From Neolewinella marina (GTDB lineage Bacteria; Bacteroidota; Bacteroidia; Chitinophagales; Saprospiraceae): a DNA stretch of 64,000 nucleotides. The translations under genes were made by a program, and so were the position numbers. Below the pieces are notes generated by a model. The model made no database searches and was not told where the DNA came from. It saw only the letters and a program-made list of their open reading frames with translations. Below, in pieces: positions 27,013 through 34,936 of the stretch. Position 1 is the stretch's first letter. The number at the start of each line of letters is the position of its first letter. The stretch is taken from positions 1-64,000 of the forward strand of contig NZ_PDLO01000009.1 in the NCBI RefSeq assembly GCF_002631205.1, in the 5' to 3' direction.

Positions 27013-27680
27013 GCCGTCTTCAGGCGGGTGCTGGCCAGACTAGCGCCGCTGGTGAGCAACTCCGGGGTAAGGCTGGCGAAGGTGTAGCCCAGGTCGGTGT
27101 AGTGGCGAAGGATGCGAGGCAAGATATCGCGCACCTTCTCTTCGGCCTTGAGGCTGTCGTGAAGGACGACGATGCTTCCCGGTCCGGCGTTGTTCACCAC
27201 GTTATCGTAGCAGTCATCGGCGGTAAGCTCCGGATCAAAATCGCCGCTGAGGACGTCCCACATCACGATCTGGTAGTGGCGCTGCAGGAACTGGGCCTGG
27301 CTGGGCTTGAGCCGTCCGTAGGGGGGGCGAAAGAGGGTGGTCTTGAGTTGGACGGCGCAGTGGCGGACGTCGTGGAAGTAGGGCACGTTGTCGGTCTTCC
27401 ACCCGTCGAGGTGGTGGGTGGTGTGGTTGCCCACCACGTGGCCCGCATCCAGGGTTTGCTGCAGCACCTCGGGGTAGCGCCGCACGTTGTTGCCGACACA
27501 GAAGAAGGTAGCCTTGGCGTTGAACTGCTCCAGTTGCTCCAGAACCCAGGGCGTCAGATGGGGGATCGGCCCGTCGTCGAACGTCAGGTAGATCGTAGGC
27601 TGCTCCGTGCGCTGTCTTACCTTCCAGTGGAAGTTGGGAAAGAGCTTCTGGATTACCCGCGGGGTTTTGATGAGATACAT
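27009..27680 (-). CDS. Polysaccharide deacetylase (NodB homology)
   Basis: A 223-residue NodB-type carbohydrate esterase 4 domain, which removes N-acetyl groups from chitooligosaccharide or peptidoglycan-like glycans. Motif 1 is TFDDGP (base Asp and metal Asp), motif 2 is GNHTTHH (metal histidines), motif 3 is RPPYGR, followed by MWDVLSGDFD and IVVLHDS (catalytic His). Start ATG 27680 gives MYLIKTPRVIQKLFP, which lacks a classical signal peptide; a longer start at 27785 gives a more hydrophobic but odd N-terminus. Substrate unknown. Confidence 0.92.
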   Translation of the reverse strand: MYLIKTPRVIQKLFPNFHWKVRQRTEQPTIYLTFDDGPIPHLTPWVLEQLEQFNAKATFFCVGNNVRRYPEVLQQTLDAGHVVGNHTTHHLDGWKTDNVPYFHDVRHCAVQLKTTLFRPPYGRLKPSQAQFLQRHYQIVMWDVLSGDFDPELTADDCYDNVVNNAGPGSIVVLHDSLKAEEKVRDILPRILRHYTDLGYTFASLTPELLTSGASLASTRLKTA

Positions 27681-27785
27681 TGTCTTTGGAGGTCTTGGGA
27701 GGATGAATAGGGTACAGTGGAGAGGCGGAAAAACAAAACCGGCTTGTAGGTGGTACCTGGAAGGCGGATAAATCCAATGGATCAC

Positions 27786-27815
27786 TTGCGGTGGGGGCAG
27801 CTTTAGCTACCTTTG
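27786..27815 (+). promoter_or_regulatory. Predicted promoter for gltX
   Basis: TTG at 27786-27788 and a perfect -7 element TACCTTTG at 27808-27815 are 19 bases apart, the best-formed Bacteroidota promoter in the window. It would leave a leader of about 105 bases before gltX ATG 27928. Confidence 0.65.
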
Positions 27816-27927
27816 GCGGCGTTTGGATCCATATTCTGGGGCAGTCTCTTCCTTAACGTATTAATTGTGGAATTGGCTGCTTACCTAATAAAATTTTACC
27901 GCGGCAAGTCCGAGAAATTACTATAGT

Positions 27928-29460
27928 ATGGTTGATGTCCGTGTCCGATTCGCCCCATCCCCTACCGGAGCCCTCCACATTGGCGGGTTGCGGACCGCCC
28001 TGTACAACTACCTCTTCGCCCGCAAACACGGGGGCGCCTTCATCCTGCGGGTCGAGGATACGGATCAGAAACGCTACGTCCCCGGCGCCGAGGAATACAT
28101 CGTCAACTCCCTGGAATGGGCCGGCATCCGGCCGGACGAGGGGCCGGGCATCGGCGGCGATTACGGCCCCTACCGCCAGAGCGAGCGGAAGGCCATCTAC
28201 GCCAAGTACACCCAGCACCTGCTCGACTCCGGACAGGCCTACTACGCCTTCGACACCGAGGAGGAGCTCGACCAGCGGCGGGAGAGCGAGAAAGCCGCCG
28301 GCAACCACAACTTCCGCTACGACGCCGCCACCCGCGGCGGGATGCGCAACAGCCTGAGCCTGGGCAAGGAACAGACCGAGGCCCTGCTGGCCGCCGACAC
28401 CCCCTACGTGGTGCGGCTGCGGGTAGAGCCGGGTCAAATGGTCCACATCAGTGATACGGTCCGCGGTGACGTTGCCTTCCAAAGTGAGGAGGTGGACGAC
28501 AAGGTGCTGATGAAGGCCGACGGCCTGCCCACCTACCACCTGGCCAACGTGGTGGACGACCACCTGATGAAAATTACCCACGTGATCCGCGGCGAGGAGT
28601 GGCTGCCCAGCACCGCCCTGCACGTGCTCCTGTACCGGGCCTTCGGCTGGGAAAAGTCGATGCCCGCCTTCGCCCACCTGCCCCTGCTGCTGAAACCCAA
28701 CGGCAAGGGCAAGCTCAGCAAGCGCGACGGACAGCAGCTGGGCTTCCCCGTCTTCCCCCTCGACTGGGGCAGCGGGGAGGAACACCTCAGCGGCTTCCGT
28801 GAATCCGGCTTCCTGGCGCCGGCCGTGGTCAACTTCCTGGCCTTCCTGGGTTGGAACCCTGGCACCGAACAGGAGATCTTCAGCCTGGAGGCCCTGGTGG
28901 AGGCCTTCGACCTGGACCGCATCAACAAGTCGGGCGCCCAGTACGACTTCGAGAAGGCCCGCTGGTACAACCAGCAGTACCTCATCGCCACCCCCGACGA
29001 GCAGCTCGGCCCCCGGGTGGAAGCGGTCTTCGCCGCTCACGGCCACCCCGTCAGCGAGGAACTGGCCATCACCATTGCCGGCCTGCTCAAGGAGCGGGTG
29101 CATACCCTGGAGGAATTTTACGAACAGGGCCTTTACTTCGTGGAGCGGGTGGGCATCACCGACGAAAAGACGGCCCGCAAGAAGTGGAAGCCGGAACTCC
29201 GCCCCCGCTTCGAGCAACTCCGCGCCGCCCTGGGCGAACTGGATACCTGGACGGCCCTGACGATCAAGGACCGGACGGTGGCCTTCATGGAAACGAACGG
29301 GCTGGGCTTCGGACAGGTACTGCCCGTCCTGCGGCTGGCCGTCAGCGGCTCCACGAGCGGCCCCGACGCCTTCGCCATCCTGGAGGCCGTAGGGCAGGAG
29401 GAAACCCTGGCCCGCCTCGGGGAGGGGTACAACCTGCTGGACCGGGTCAAGGCTAGCTAG
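27928..29460 (+). CDS. gltX: Glutamyl-tRNA synthetase
   Basis: A 510-residue class I aminoacyl-tRNA synthetase that charges tRNA-Glu. The HIGH motif is HIGG at residues 17-20 in RFAPSPTGALHIGG. The KMSKS equivalent is KLSKRDG near residue 262. DGLPTYHLANVVDDHLM and RGEEWLPST are the usual family landmarks. The helical anticodon-binding region fills the C-terminus. Length is normal for Bacteroidota. The end overlaps the convergent HD gene by 8 bases at a GCTAGCTAGC palindrome. Confidence 0.97.
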   Translation: MVDVRVRFAPSPTGALHIGGLRTALYNYLFARKHGGAFILRVEDTDQKRYVPGAEEYIVNSLEWAGIRPDEGPGIGGDYGPYRQSERKAIYAKYTQHLLDSGQAYYAFDTEEELDQRRESEKAAGNHNFRYDAATRGGMRNSLSLGKEQTEALLAADTPYVVRLRVEPGQMVHISDTVRGDVAFQSEEVDDKVLMKADGLPTYHLANVVDDHLMKITHVIRGEEWLPSTALHVLLYRAFGWEKSMPAFAHLPLLLKPNGKGKLSKRDGQQLGFPVFPLDWGSGEEHLSGFRESGFLAPAVVNFLAFLGWNPGTEQEIFSLEALVEAFDLDRINKSGAQYDFEKARWYNQQYLIATPDEQLGPRVEAVFAAHGHPVSEELAITIAGLLKERVHTLEEFYEQGLYFVERVGITDEKTARKKWKPELRPRFEQLRAALGELDTWTALTIKDRTVAFMETNGLGFGQVLPVLRLAVSGSTSGPDAFAILEAVGQEETLARLGEGYNLLDRVKAS

Positions 29461-30676
29461 CCACCTCCTTGGGGTAACACAGAAAATACTTGGTGAACGA
29501 CCGGGGCGCGATCCCGAAGTCGCTGATGCTCGACATGGGCACCACGCTGCCTTCCTTGGTGCATACCATGATCTCTTCCTTGGTGAGGGTGTAGGCGCTG
29601 TTGGTCTCCTGCCCCTGGATGATGAGGTGGTCCCCGGCGTGGGCGGGCAGCTTGCTGCTGTCGTGGATCGCCTGGCGGATACCGGCGACGTAGTCCGGAT
29701 CGAAGGGGTCGTTGCTGAACTCCAGGCGGAACAGCCGCCGGTTGATCAGCCCGTAACTCAGGTAGGAAAGCAGGGCGTCCGGGTGGCGCTGCCAGGTCTT
29801 GACCGCCGCGCTGACGTCGGTATCGTCGAGGGCGGCGAAGCAGTCCAGCAGCTCGTTGCGGCGCTCGTGGAACTCGGTGGCGCCCACCGAGTGGTTGAGG
29901 AAATACTCCAGCGCCGGCGGAGCCCAGGGCGTCTGCCCCCGCATGGCCAGCTCCCGGGCGCGGCGGAGGGTAAGGCGCAGCATCTGCTCGGCGGCCACCA
30001 CGGTCTTGTGGAGGTAGACCTGCCAGTACATGATGCGGCGGCTGGTGAGGAAGCGCTCCACGCTGTAGATGCCCTTCTGCTCGACGACGAGGCGGCCGTC
30101 GACCACGTTCAGCATCTTGATAATGCGGTCGTAGCCGATGACGCCCTCGGCCACCCCCGTGAAGTAGCTGTCGCGGTTCAGGTAGTCCAGGCGGTCCATG
30201 TCGAGCTGCCCGCTCACCAGCTGGTGGAGGTAGGGCTTGGGGTAGCGGCCGGTGAAGACCTCGATGGCCAGGCTCAGGCGGCCGCGGAAGGCTTCGTTCA
30301 GCCGCTCCATGAACAGCAGGCTGAGGGCCTCGTGGTTGACGCTGATGAGGGTATGCTCCAGGGTGTGACTGAAGGGGCCGTGGCCAATGTCGTGCAGCAG
30401 AATGGCGATCATCACCGCCTCGGCCTCCTCCTCACTGATGGCCACCCCTTTGGCGCGCAGCGAGCTCACCGCTTGCTGCATGAGGTGAAGCGCCCCCAGC
30501 GCGTGGTGGAAGCGGGTGTGCAGGGCCCCGGGATAGACGTAGTGGGTGAGGCTGACCTGCTTGATGTTGCGCAGCCGCTGGAAGTAGGGGTGTTCGACCA
30601 GATCGAAGAGGATGCCGTAGGGGATGCTGACGAAGCCGTATACCGGGTCGTTGAGGATCTTGGTCTTTTTCTCCAT
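29453..30676 (-). CDS. HD-domain phosphohydrolase (dNTPase-like)
   Basis: A 407-residue HD-superfamily phosphohydrolase from ATG 30676, giving MEKKTKILNDPVYGFVSIP, the typical opening of this Bacteroidota/Firmicutes family. Metal ligands are in HTRFHHALG, the HD doublet in LLHDIGHGPFSH, and the later LVSGQLDMDRLDYLNRDS. Relatives are SAMHD1-like deoxynucleotide triphosphohydrolases, so a role in nucleotide balance is plausible but the substrate is not shown. The longer upstream frame is antisense to trkA and is not coding. Confidence 0.93.
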   Translation of the reverse strand: MEKKTKILNDPVYGFVSIPYGILFDLVEHPYFQRLRNIKQVSLTHYVYPGALHTRFHHALGALHLMQQAVSSLRAKGVAISEEEAEAVMIAILLHDIGHGPFSHTLEHTLISVNHEALSLLFMERLNEAFRGRLSLAIEVFTGRYPKPYLHQLVSGQLDMDRLDYLNRDSYFTGVAEGVIGYDRIIKMLNVVDGRLVVEQKGIYSVERFLTSRRIMYWQVYLHKTVVAAEQMLRLTLRRARELAMRGQTPWAPPALEYFLNHSVGATEFHERRNELLDCFAALDDTDVSAAVKTWQRHPDALLSYLSYGLINRRLFRLEFSNDPFDPDYVAGIRQAIHDSSKLPAHAGDHLIIQGQETNSAYTLTKEEIMVCTKEGSVVPMSSISDFGIAPRSFTKYFLCYPKEVAS

Positions 30677-30742
30677 GGTGGTAAGTGGTGAAGGCCTGGT
30701 AACGGATTTTGTTCGGACCGCGGCGGGGCGGCCGCTACTTCT

Positions 30743-30759
30743 CCCCGGCACCCGCGACC
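30743..30759. repeat. CGGCACCCGCG motif, copy 4
   Basis: CCCCGGCACCCGCGACC in the divergent region between the HD gene (start 30676) and trkA (start 30821), 62 bases upstream of trkA. Flanking CGGCGGGGCGG (from 30721) and CGCGCCGCCGG could pair around it. The -7-like GAACTTTG lies nearer to trkA. Confidence 0.5.
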
Positions 30760-30820
30760 GCGCCGCCGGATTGTGGCCGGGAATGACGAACTTTGCGGGC
30801 GCTGAATGCCTTAGCAAACG

Positions 30821-32161
30821 ATGAATATAGTTATTGCCGGTGCCGGAGACGTTGGTTTTCACCTCGCCGAACTGCTGGTGACCGAGAACCAGAACATCAC
30901 CCTGATCGATAACGATCAGGACGTACTGGACTACGCGGGCTCCCACCTGGACGTGCTGACGGTGCGCGGCGATGCCACCAGCCTGGCGACCCTGGAAAAG
31001 GCGCGGGTGCAGAACGCCGACCTCCACCTGGCCGTCACCACCAGCGAACAGACGAACATGATGTCGGCCATCCTGGCCAAGAAGCTCGGGGCCCAACGGG
31101 TGATCGCCCGCGTCGACAACGAGGAGTACCTCGAACCCGAGAACCAGGCCACGGTCTGCTCCCTGGGCATCGACCAGCTCATCAGCCCCCGGCAGCTGGC
31201 CGCCCTGGAGATCGAGCGGCTGGTGAAGAAGTGCTCCTTCACCGACATCTACGAATTCGAGGACGGGAAGCTCTCCCTGGTGGGCATCACCCTCGACAGC
31301 AACTCCCCCCTGGTGGGCGCCAAGCTGCAGGAAATCGAGGGCCTCAACCAGCGCGACCAGCTGCAGCTCATTGCCATCCTGCGGGGCCACCAGACCCTGA
31401 TCCCGCGGGGGCAGACCGAACTGCGGCGCAACGACCACATCTACTTCATCACCCGCCCGGAGCACACCAAGAAGGTGGAGCGCTTCGTGGGCAAGCAGCC
31501 CGTGAAGGTGACCAACGCCATGATCATGGGGGGCACCGACCTGGCCATCGCCACCGCCCGCCGCCTGCAGCGCCATTACCAGGTGACCATCGTGGAAAAC
31601 GACAAGGCCCGCTGCAAGTACATCAACGAGATGCTCGACAACGTGCTGGTGATCAAGGGCGACTACACCAACTTCGACCTGCTGGAGGAGGAGGGCCTCT
31701 CGCGGATGGACGCCTTCATGGCCCTGACCGAGAACAGCGAGACCAACATCATCGCCTGCCTGACCGCCCACAACCACGGGGTGTACAAGACCATCGCCCA
31801 GGTGGAGAACAAGGAGTACGTCCACATCAGCCAGAACATCGGCGTGGACACCCTCATCAACAAGAAGCTGCTGGCCGCCAACGACATCTTCCGCTACGTG
31901 CGCAAGGGCAACGTGGAGGCCATCACCAGCCTGCAGGGCGTCGACGCCGAGGTGATCGAGTTCGTGATCCGCAAGAACAACCAGCTTACCCGCAAGCCCC
32001 TGAGGGACCTCCACTTCCCCGACACCGCCCTCATCGGCGGCATCATCCGGGGGGAGGAGACCATCATCCCCAACGGATCTTCCCAGCTGGAACTCGACGA
32101 CCGGGTGATCGTCTTCGCCAAGCCGCAGGCCATCCGGCGGCTGGAAGAGTTATTCCGCTGA
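30821..32161 (+). CDS. trkA: Trk potassium uptake regulator TrkA
   Basis: A 446-residue cytoplasmic NAD(H)-binding subunit that gates the Trk potassium channel. It has two RCK units: the first begins with a Rossmann loop GAGDVGFHLAELL, with the acidic end at LIDND; the second begins near residue 230 (NAMIMGGTDLAIATA, IVENDKARC). Each is followed by a TrkA-C domain (LVGITLDSNSPLVGAKLQ; VIEFVIRKNNQLTRKPLRDL). Typical length. It lies three bases upstream of trkH, so the two form one operon. Confidence 0.96.
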   Translation: MNIVIAGAGDVGFHLAELLVTENQNITLIDNDQDVLDYAGSHLDVLTVRGDATSLATLEKARVQNADLHLAVTTSEQTNMMSAILAKKLGAQRVIARVDNEEYLEPENQATVCSLGIDQLISPRQLAALEIERLVKKCSFTDIYEFEDGKLSLVGITLDSNSPLVGAKLQEIEGLNQRDQLQLIAILRGHQTLIPRGQTELRRNDHIYFITRPEHTKKVERFVGKQPVKVTNAMIMGGTDLAIATARRLQRHYQVTIVENDKARCKYINEMLDNVLVIKGDYTNFDLLEEEGLSRMDAFMALTENSETNIIACLTAHNHGVYKTIAQVENKEYVHISQNIGVDTLINKKLLAANDIFRYVRKGNVEAITSLQGVDAEVIEFVIRKNNQLTRKPLRDLHFPDTALIGGIIRGEETIIPNGSSQLELDDRVIVFAKPQAIRRLEELFR

Positions 32162-32164
32162 TCT

Positions 32165-33646
32165 ATGGCTGGTGGACTCATCAACTTCCGGCCCATTGCC
32201 CGGGTCGTCAGCGTACTGCTCCTCATCATCGGGGTACTCATGTGGACGGGCATCCCCTTCAGCCTGTACTACGGCGAGACCCCCCTGCCCCTGCTCTACG
32301 CCGGCCTGTCGACGGTGGTTGCCGCCGCCCTGCTCTGGATGATCCCCCGCGCGCCCCGGGATTCCCTGCCCCGCCCTGCCGACCTGACCATCCGCAAGCG
32401 GGAGGGGTACCTGATCGTGGCCCTGAGCTGGACGGCCATGGTGCTCTTCGGCATGCTGCCCTACCTCTACAGCGGCATGCTGCCCAAGGTACCCGACGCC
32501 CTCTTCGAGACCGTGTCGGGCATGACCACCACGGGGGCCTCCACCCTGACCGACATCGAGATCCACCCCCGGGGGCTGCTGTACTGGCGCAGCCTCACCC
32601 AATGGATCGGTGGCATGGGCATCATCGTGCTCACGGTGGCCATCTTTCCCCTGCTGGGCATCGGCGGTATCGAGCTCTTCGCGGCCGAAGCCCCGGGGCC
32701 TACTTCCGACAAGCTCCACCCCCGTATCAGCGAGACGGCCAAGCGATTGTGGTTCATCTACGTGGGGCTGACGGTGCTGCTGGGCATCCTGCTGGTGGTG
32801 TTCGGCATGAGCCCCTACGAGGCCATCAACCACGCCCTGACGACCATGGCGACCGGCGGCTTCAGTACCCGCAACGCCAGCGCGGCCGCCTTCTCCCCCG
32901 CCATCCAGTACCTGCTGGTGCTCTTCATGTTCCTGGCCGGAGTAAACTACACGGTGCTTTACCTGAGCTTCAAGCGACGGTGGTCGCAGGTGTGGCAGAG
33001 CGATGAGCTCAAGGCCTACGTCAGCCTGATCGTCGTGGTGGCCCTCTTCCTCACCGCCCGGGTGTGGTACATCACGGGGTTGCCGCTGGAGGAGAGCTTC
33101 CGCGACAGCATTTTCCAGACCGTCAGTCTCATCACCACCACCGGCTTCGTCACGGCCGACTACACGGGCTGGGCCCCCAGCCTCACGATGATCTGTTTCG
33201 TGCTGCTGTTCGTGGGCGCGTGCGCGGGTTCCACCTCCGGCGGCATCAAGATCATCCGCAACCTCGTCTTCCTCAAGAACAGCTACCTGGAGTTCCGCCG
33301 GATCGTCCACCCCCAGGCCATTATCCCCCTGCGGCTCAACGGGCAGATCGTTTCCGGGCGCATCATCACCCACATCTTCAACTTCCTGTTGCTCTACCTG
33401 ATCCTGTTTGTTTTCGGCTCGATAGTGCTGAGCGTACTGGGGCTCGATTTCCTGACGGCCATAGGCGCCATGGCCACCAGCCTGGGCAACGTGGGGCCGG
33501 GCATCGGCAACGTGGGACCGATGGACAACTTCGCTTGGCTCAGCGCGCCGGTGAAAATCTTCCTCAGCTTTGTTATGATCGTGGGCCGCCTGGAAGTCTT
33601 CACCGTGCTGGTGCTGTTCACGCCCTACTTCTGGCGGCTGAACTAG
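32165..33646 (+). CDS. trkH: Trk potassium uptake membrane subunit TrkH
   Basis: A 493-residue integral membrane potassium translocator of the TrkH/KtrB family, partner of TrkA just upstream. It shows four pore-loop regions: SGMTTTGAST, HALTTMATGGFSTR, SLITTTGFVTADY and GAMATSLGNVGPGIG, each with the conserved filter glycine. The stretch GACAGSTSGGIKIIR is the conserved intramembrane loop. About ten transmembrane helices are evident. The 3-base gap to trkA indicates translational coupling. Confidence 0.95.
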   Translation: MAGGLINFRPIARVVSVLLLIIGVLMWTGIPFSLYYGETPLPLLYAGLSTVVAAALLWMIPRAPRDSLPRPADLTIRKREGYLIVALSWTAMVLFGMLPYLYSGMLPKVPDALFETVSGMTTTGASTLTDIEIHPRGLLYWRSLTQWIGGMGIIVLTVAIFPLLGIGGIELFAAEAPGPTSDKLHPRISETAKRLWFIYVGLTVLLGILLVVFGMSPYEAINHALTTMATGGFSTRNASAAAFSPAIQYLLVLFMFLAGVNYTVLYLSFKRRWSQVWQSDELKAYVSLIVVVALFLTARVWYITGLPLEESFRDSIFQTVSLITTTGFVTADYTGWAPSLTMICFVLLFVGACAGSTSGGIKIIRNLVFLKNSYLEFRRIVHPQAIIPLRLNGQIVSGRIITHIFNFLLLYLILFVFGSIVLSVLGLDFLTAIGAMATSLGNVGPGIGNVGPMDNFAWLSAPVKIFLSFVMIVGRLEVFTVLVLFTPYFWRLN

Positions 33647-33685
33647 GGGCAACTATCCGGATGCCGGGTGGTTTCTTTGGGGCCT

Positions 33686-34936
33686 ATGATTGATTTTGAA
33701 AGCTATACCCTGGACAACGGGCTCACCGTGCTGCTCCACCACGATGAGCAGCGTACGGTGGCCACCGTCAACGTACTCTATAAGGTGGGTAGCCGCAACG
33801 ATCCCCCCCACCGCACGGGCTTCGCCCACCTGTTCGAGCACCTGATGTTCGCTGGCTCGGAGAACGTGCCCAACTTCGACGACGCCCTGCAGCTGGCGGG
33901 TGGCGAGAACAACGCCCTGACCAGCAGCGACTATACCCTCTACTACGATACCCTGCCCGCCGAAAACCTGGAAACCGCCCTCTGGCTGGAAAGCGACCGG
34001 ATGCGGAAGCTGCGGTTCAGCGAAGCCTCCTTGGCGAACGAAAAGCGGGTCGTGATCGAGGAGTTCCGGGAAACCTGCCTGGAACAGCCCTACGGCGACC
34101 TCTACCACCACCTCAACGGCCTGATCTACAAGGAGCACCCCTACCGCTGGCCCGTGATCGGCCAGGACATCAGCCACATCCGCGGGGCGCGGCTCGGGGA
34201 GGTCAAGGACTTCTACTACCGCTACTACCGCCCCGACAACGCCATCCTCTGCATCGCCGGCAACTTCGACCCCGCCACCATCCGGGAGCGGATCGAATAC
34301 TGGTTCGCCAGCATCCCACCCTCGGACGCCAGCCTGCCCCGGCCGGAGATTGCCCCCGAGCCCCCCCAGGAGGAATATCGCCACCTGAGGGTCAGCGGCG
34401 ACGTGCCCAGCCCGGTCATCTACCTCCACTTCCGGACGGTGGACCGGCTGCACCCCGACTTCCCGGCCACCGATATCCTGAGTTTCCTGCTGGGCGGCGG
34501 CCGCTCTTCCCTGCTCTACCGGCGGCTGGTCCGCGACACCGAGCTGTTCGCCGAGGTCAGTGCGGGGATCAACGACAACCTGGAAGCCGGCGGCATCATC
34601 GTGGAGGCCCGGCCGAGTGAGGATGTGGACTACGACGAGGCCCGCATCGCCCTCCACGCCGCCATCGCCGAGATGGTGGAGCATGGCATCAGCCAGGAGG
34701 AGCTGGACAAGGTGGTCAACCGCCTCGAGCAGCGCAACCACTACCGGGAGGCCAACATCAGCAGCCGGGCCAACGAGCTGATCCTCTTCGCCCTACTGGG
34801 GCAACCCGACCTGATCAATACGGAAATGGAGAGCTACCTGGCGCTCACCGTCGAAGAGCTGAACGAGGTGGCGCGGCGCTACCTGCGGCCCGAGAATTGC
34901 GTGGAACTGGAATACCTCAGCGACCCAGCAGAATAG
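33686..34936 (+). CDS. M16-family zinc peptidase
   Basis: A 416-residue M16 (pitrilysin/processing-peptidase) subunit from ATG 33686. The inverted zinc motif HLFEH is at residues 48-52 with a downstream glutamate in ANEKRVVIEEF, so it appears catalytically competent. No signal peptide. M16 proteins often work as pairs; there is no second copy next to it. The end overlaps the convergent choice-of-anchor L gene by 20 bases. TTTCTTTG at 33673-33680 is a near-match -7 element. Confidence 0.92.
   Translation: MIDFESYTLDNGLTVLLHHDEQRTVATVNVLYKVGSRNDPPHRTGFAHLFEHLMFAGSENVPNFDDALQLAGGENNALTSSDYTLYYDTLPAENLETALWLESDRMRKLRFSEASLANEKRVVIEEFRETCLEQPYGDLYHHLNGLIYKEHPYRWPVIGQDISHIRGARLGEVKDFYYRYYRPDNAILCIAGNFDPATIRERIEYWFASIPPSDASLPRPEIAPEPPQEEYRHLRVSGDVPSPVIYLHFRTVDRLHPDFPATDILSFLLGGGRSSLLYRRLVRDTELFAEVSAGINDNLEAGGIIVEARPSEDVDYDEARIALHAAIAEMVEHGISQEELDKVVNRLEQRNHYREANISSRANELILFALLGQPDLINTEMESYLALTVEELNEVARRYLRPENCVELEYLSDPAE

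Noticed and set aside
30677-32014. N-terminal extension of the HD gene to 853 residues
   Set aside because: The extra part is antisense to trkA and the divergent promoter region; the HD family starts at ATG 30676.
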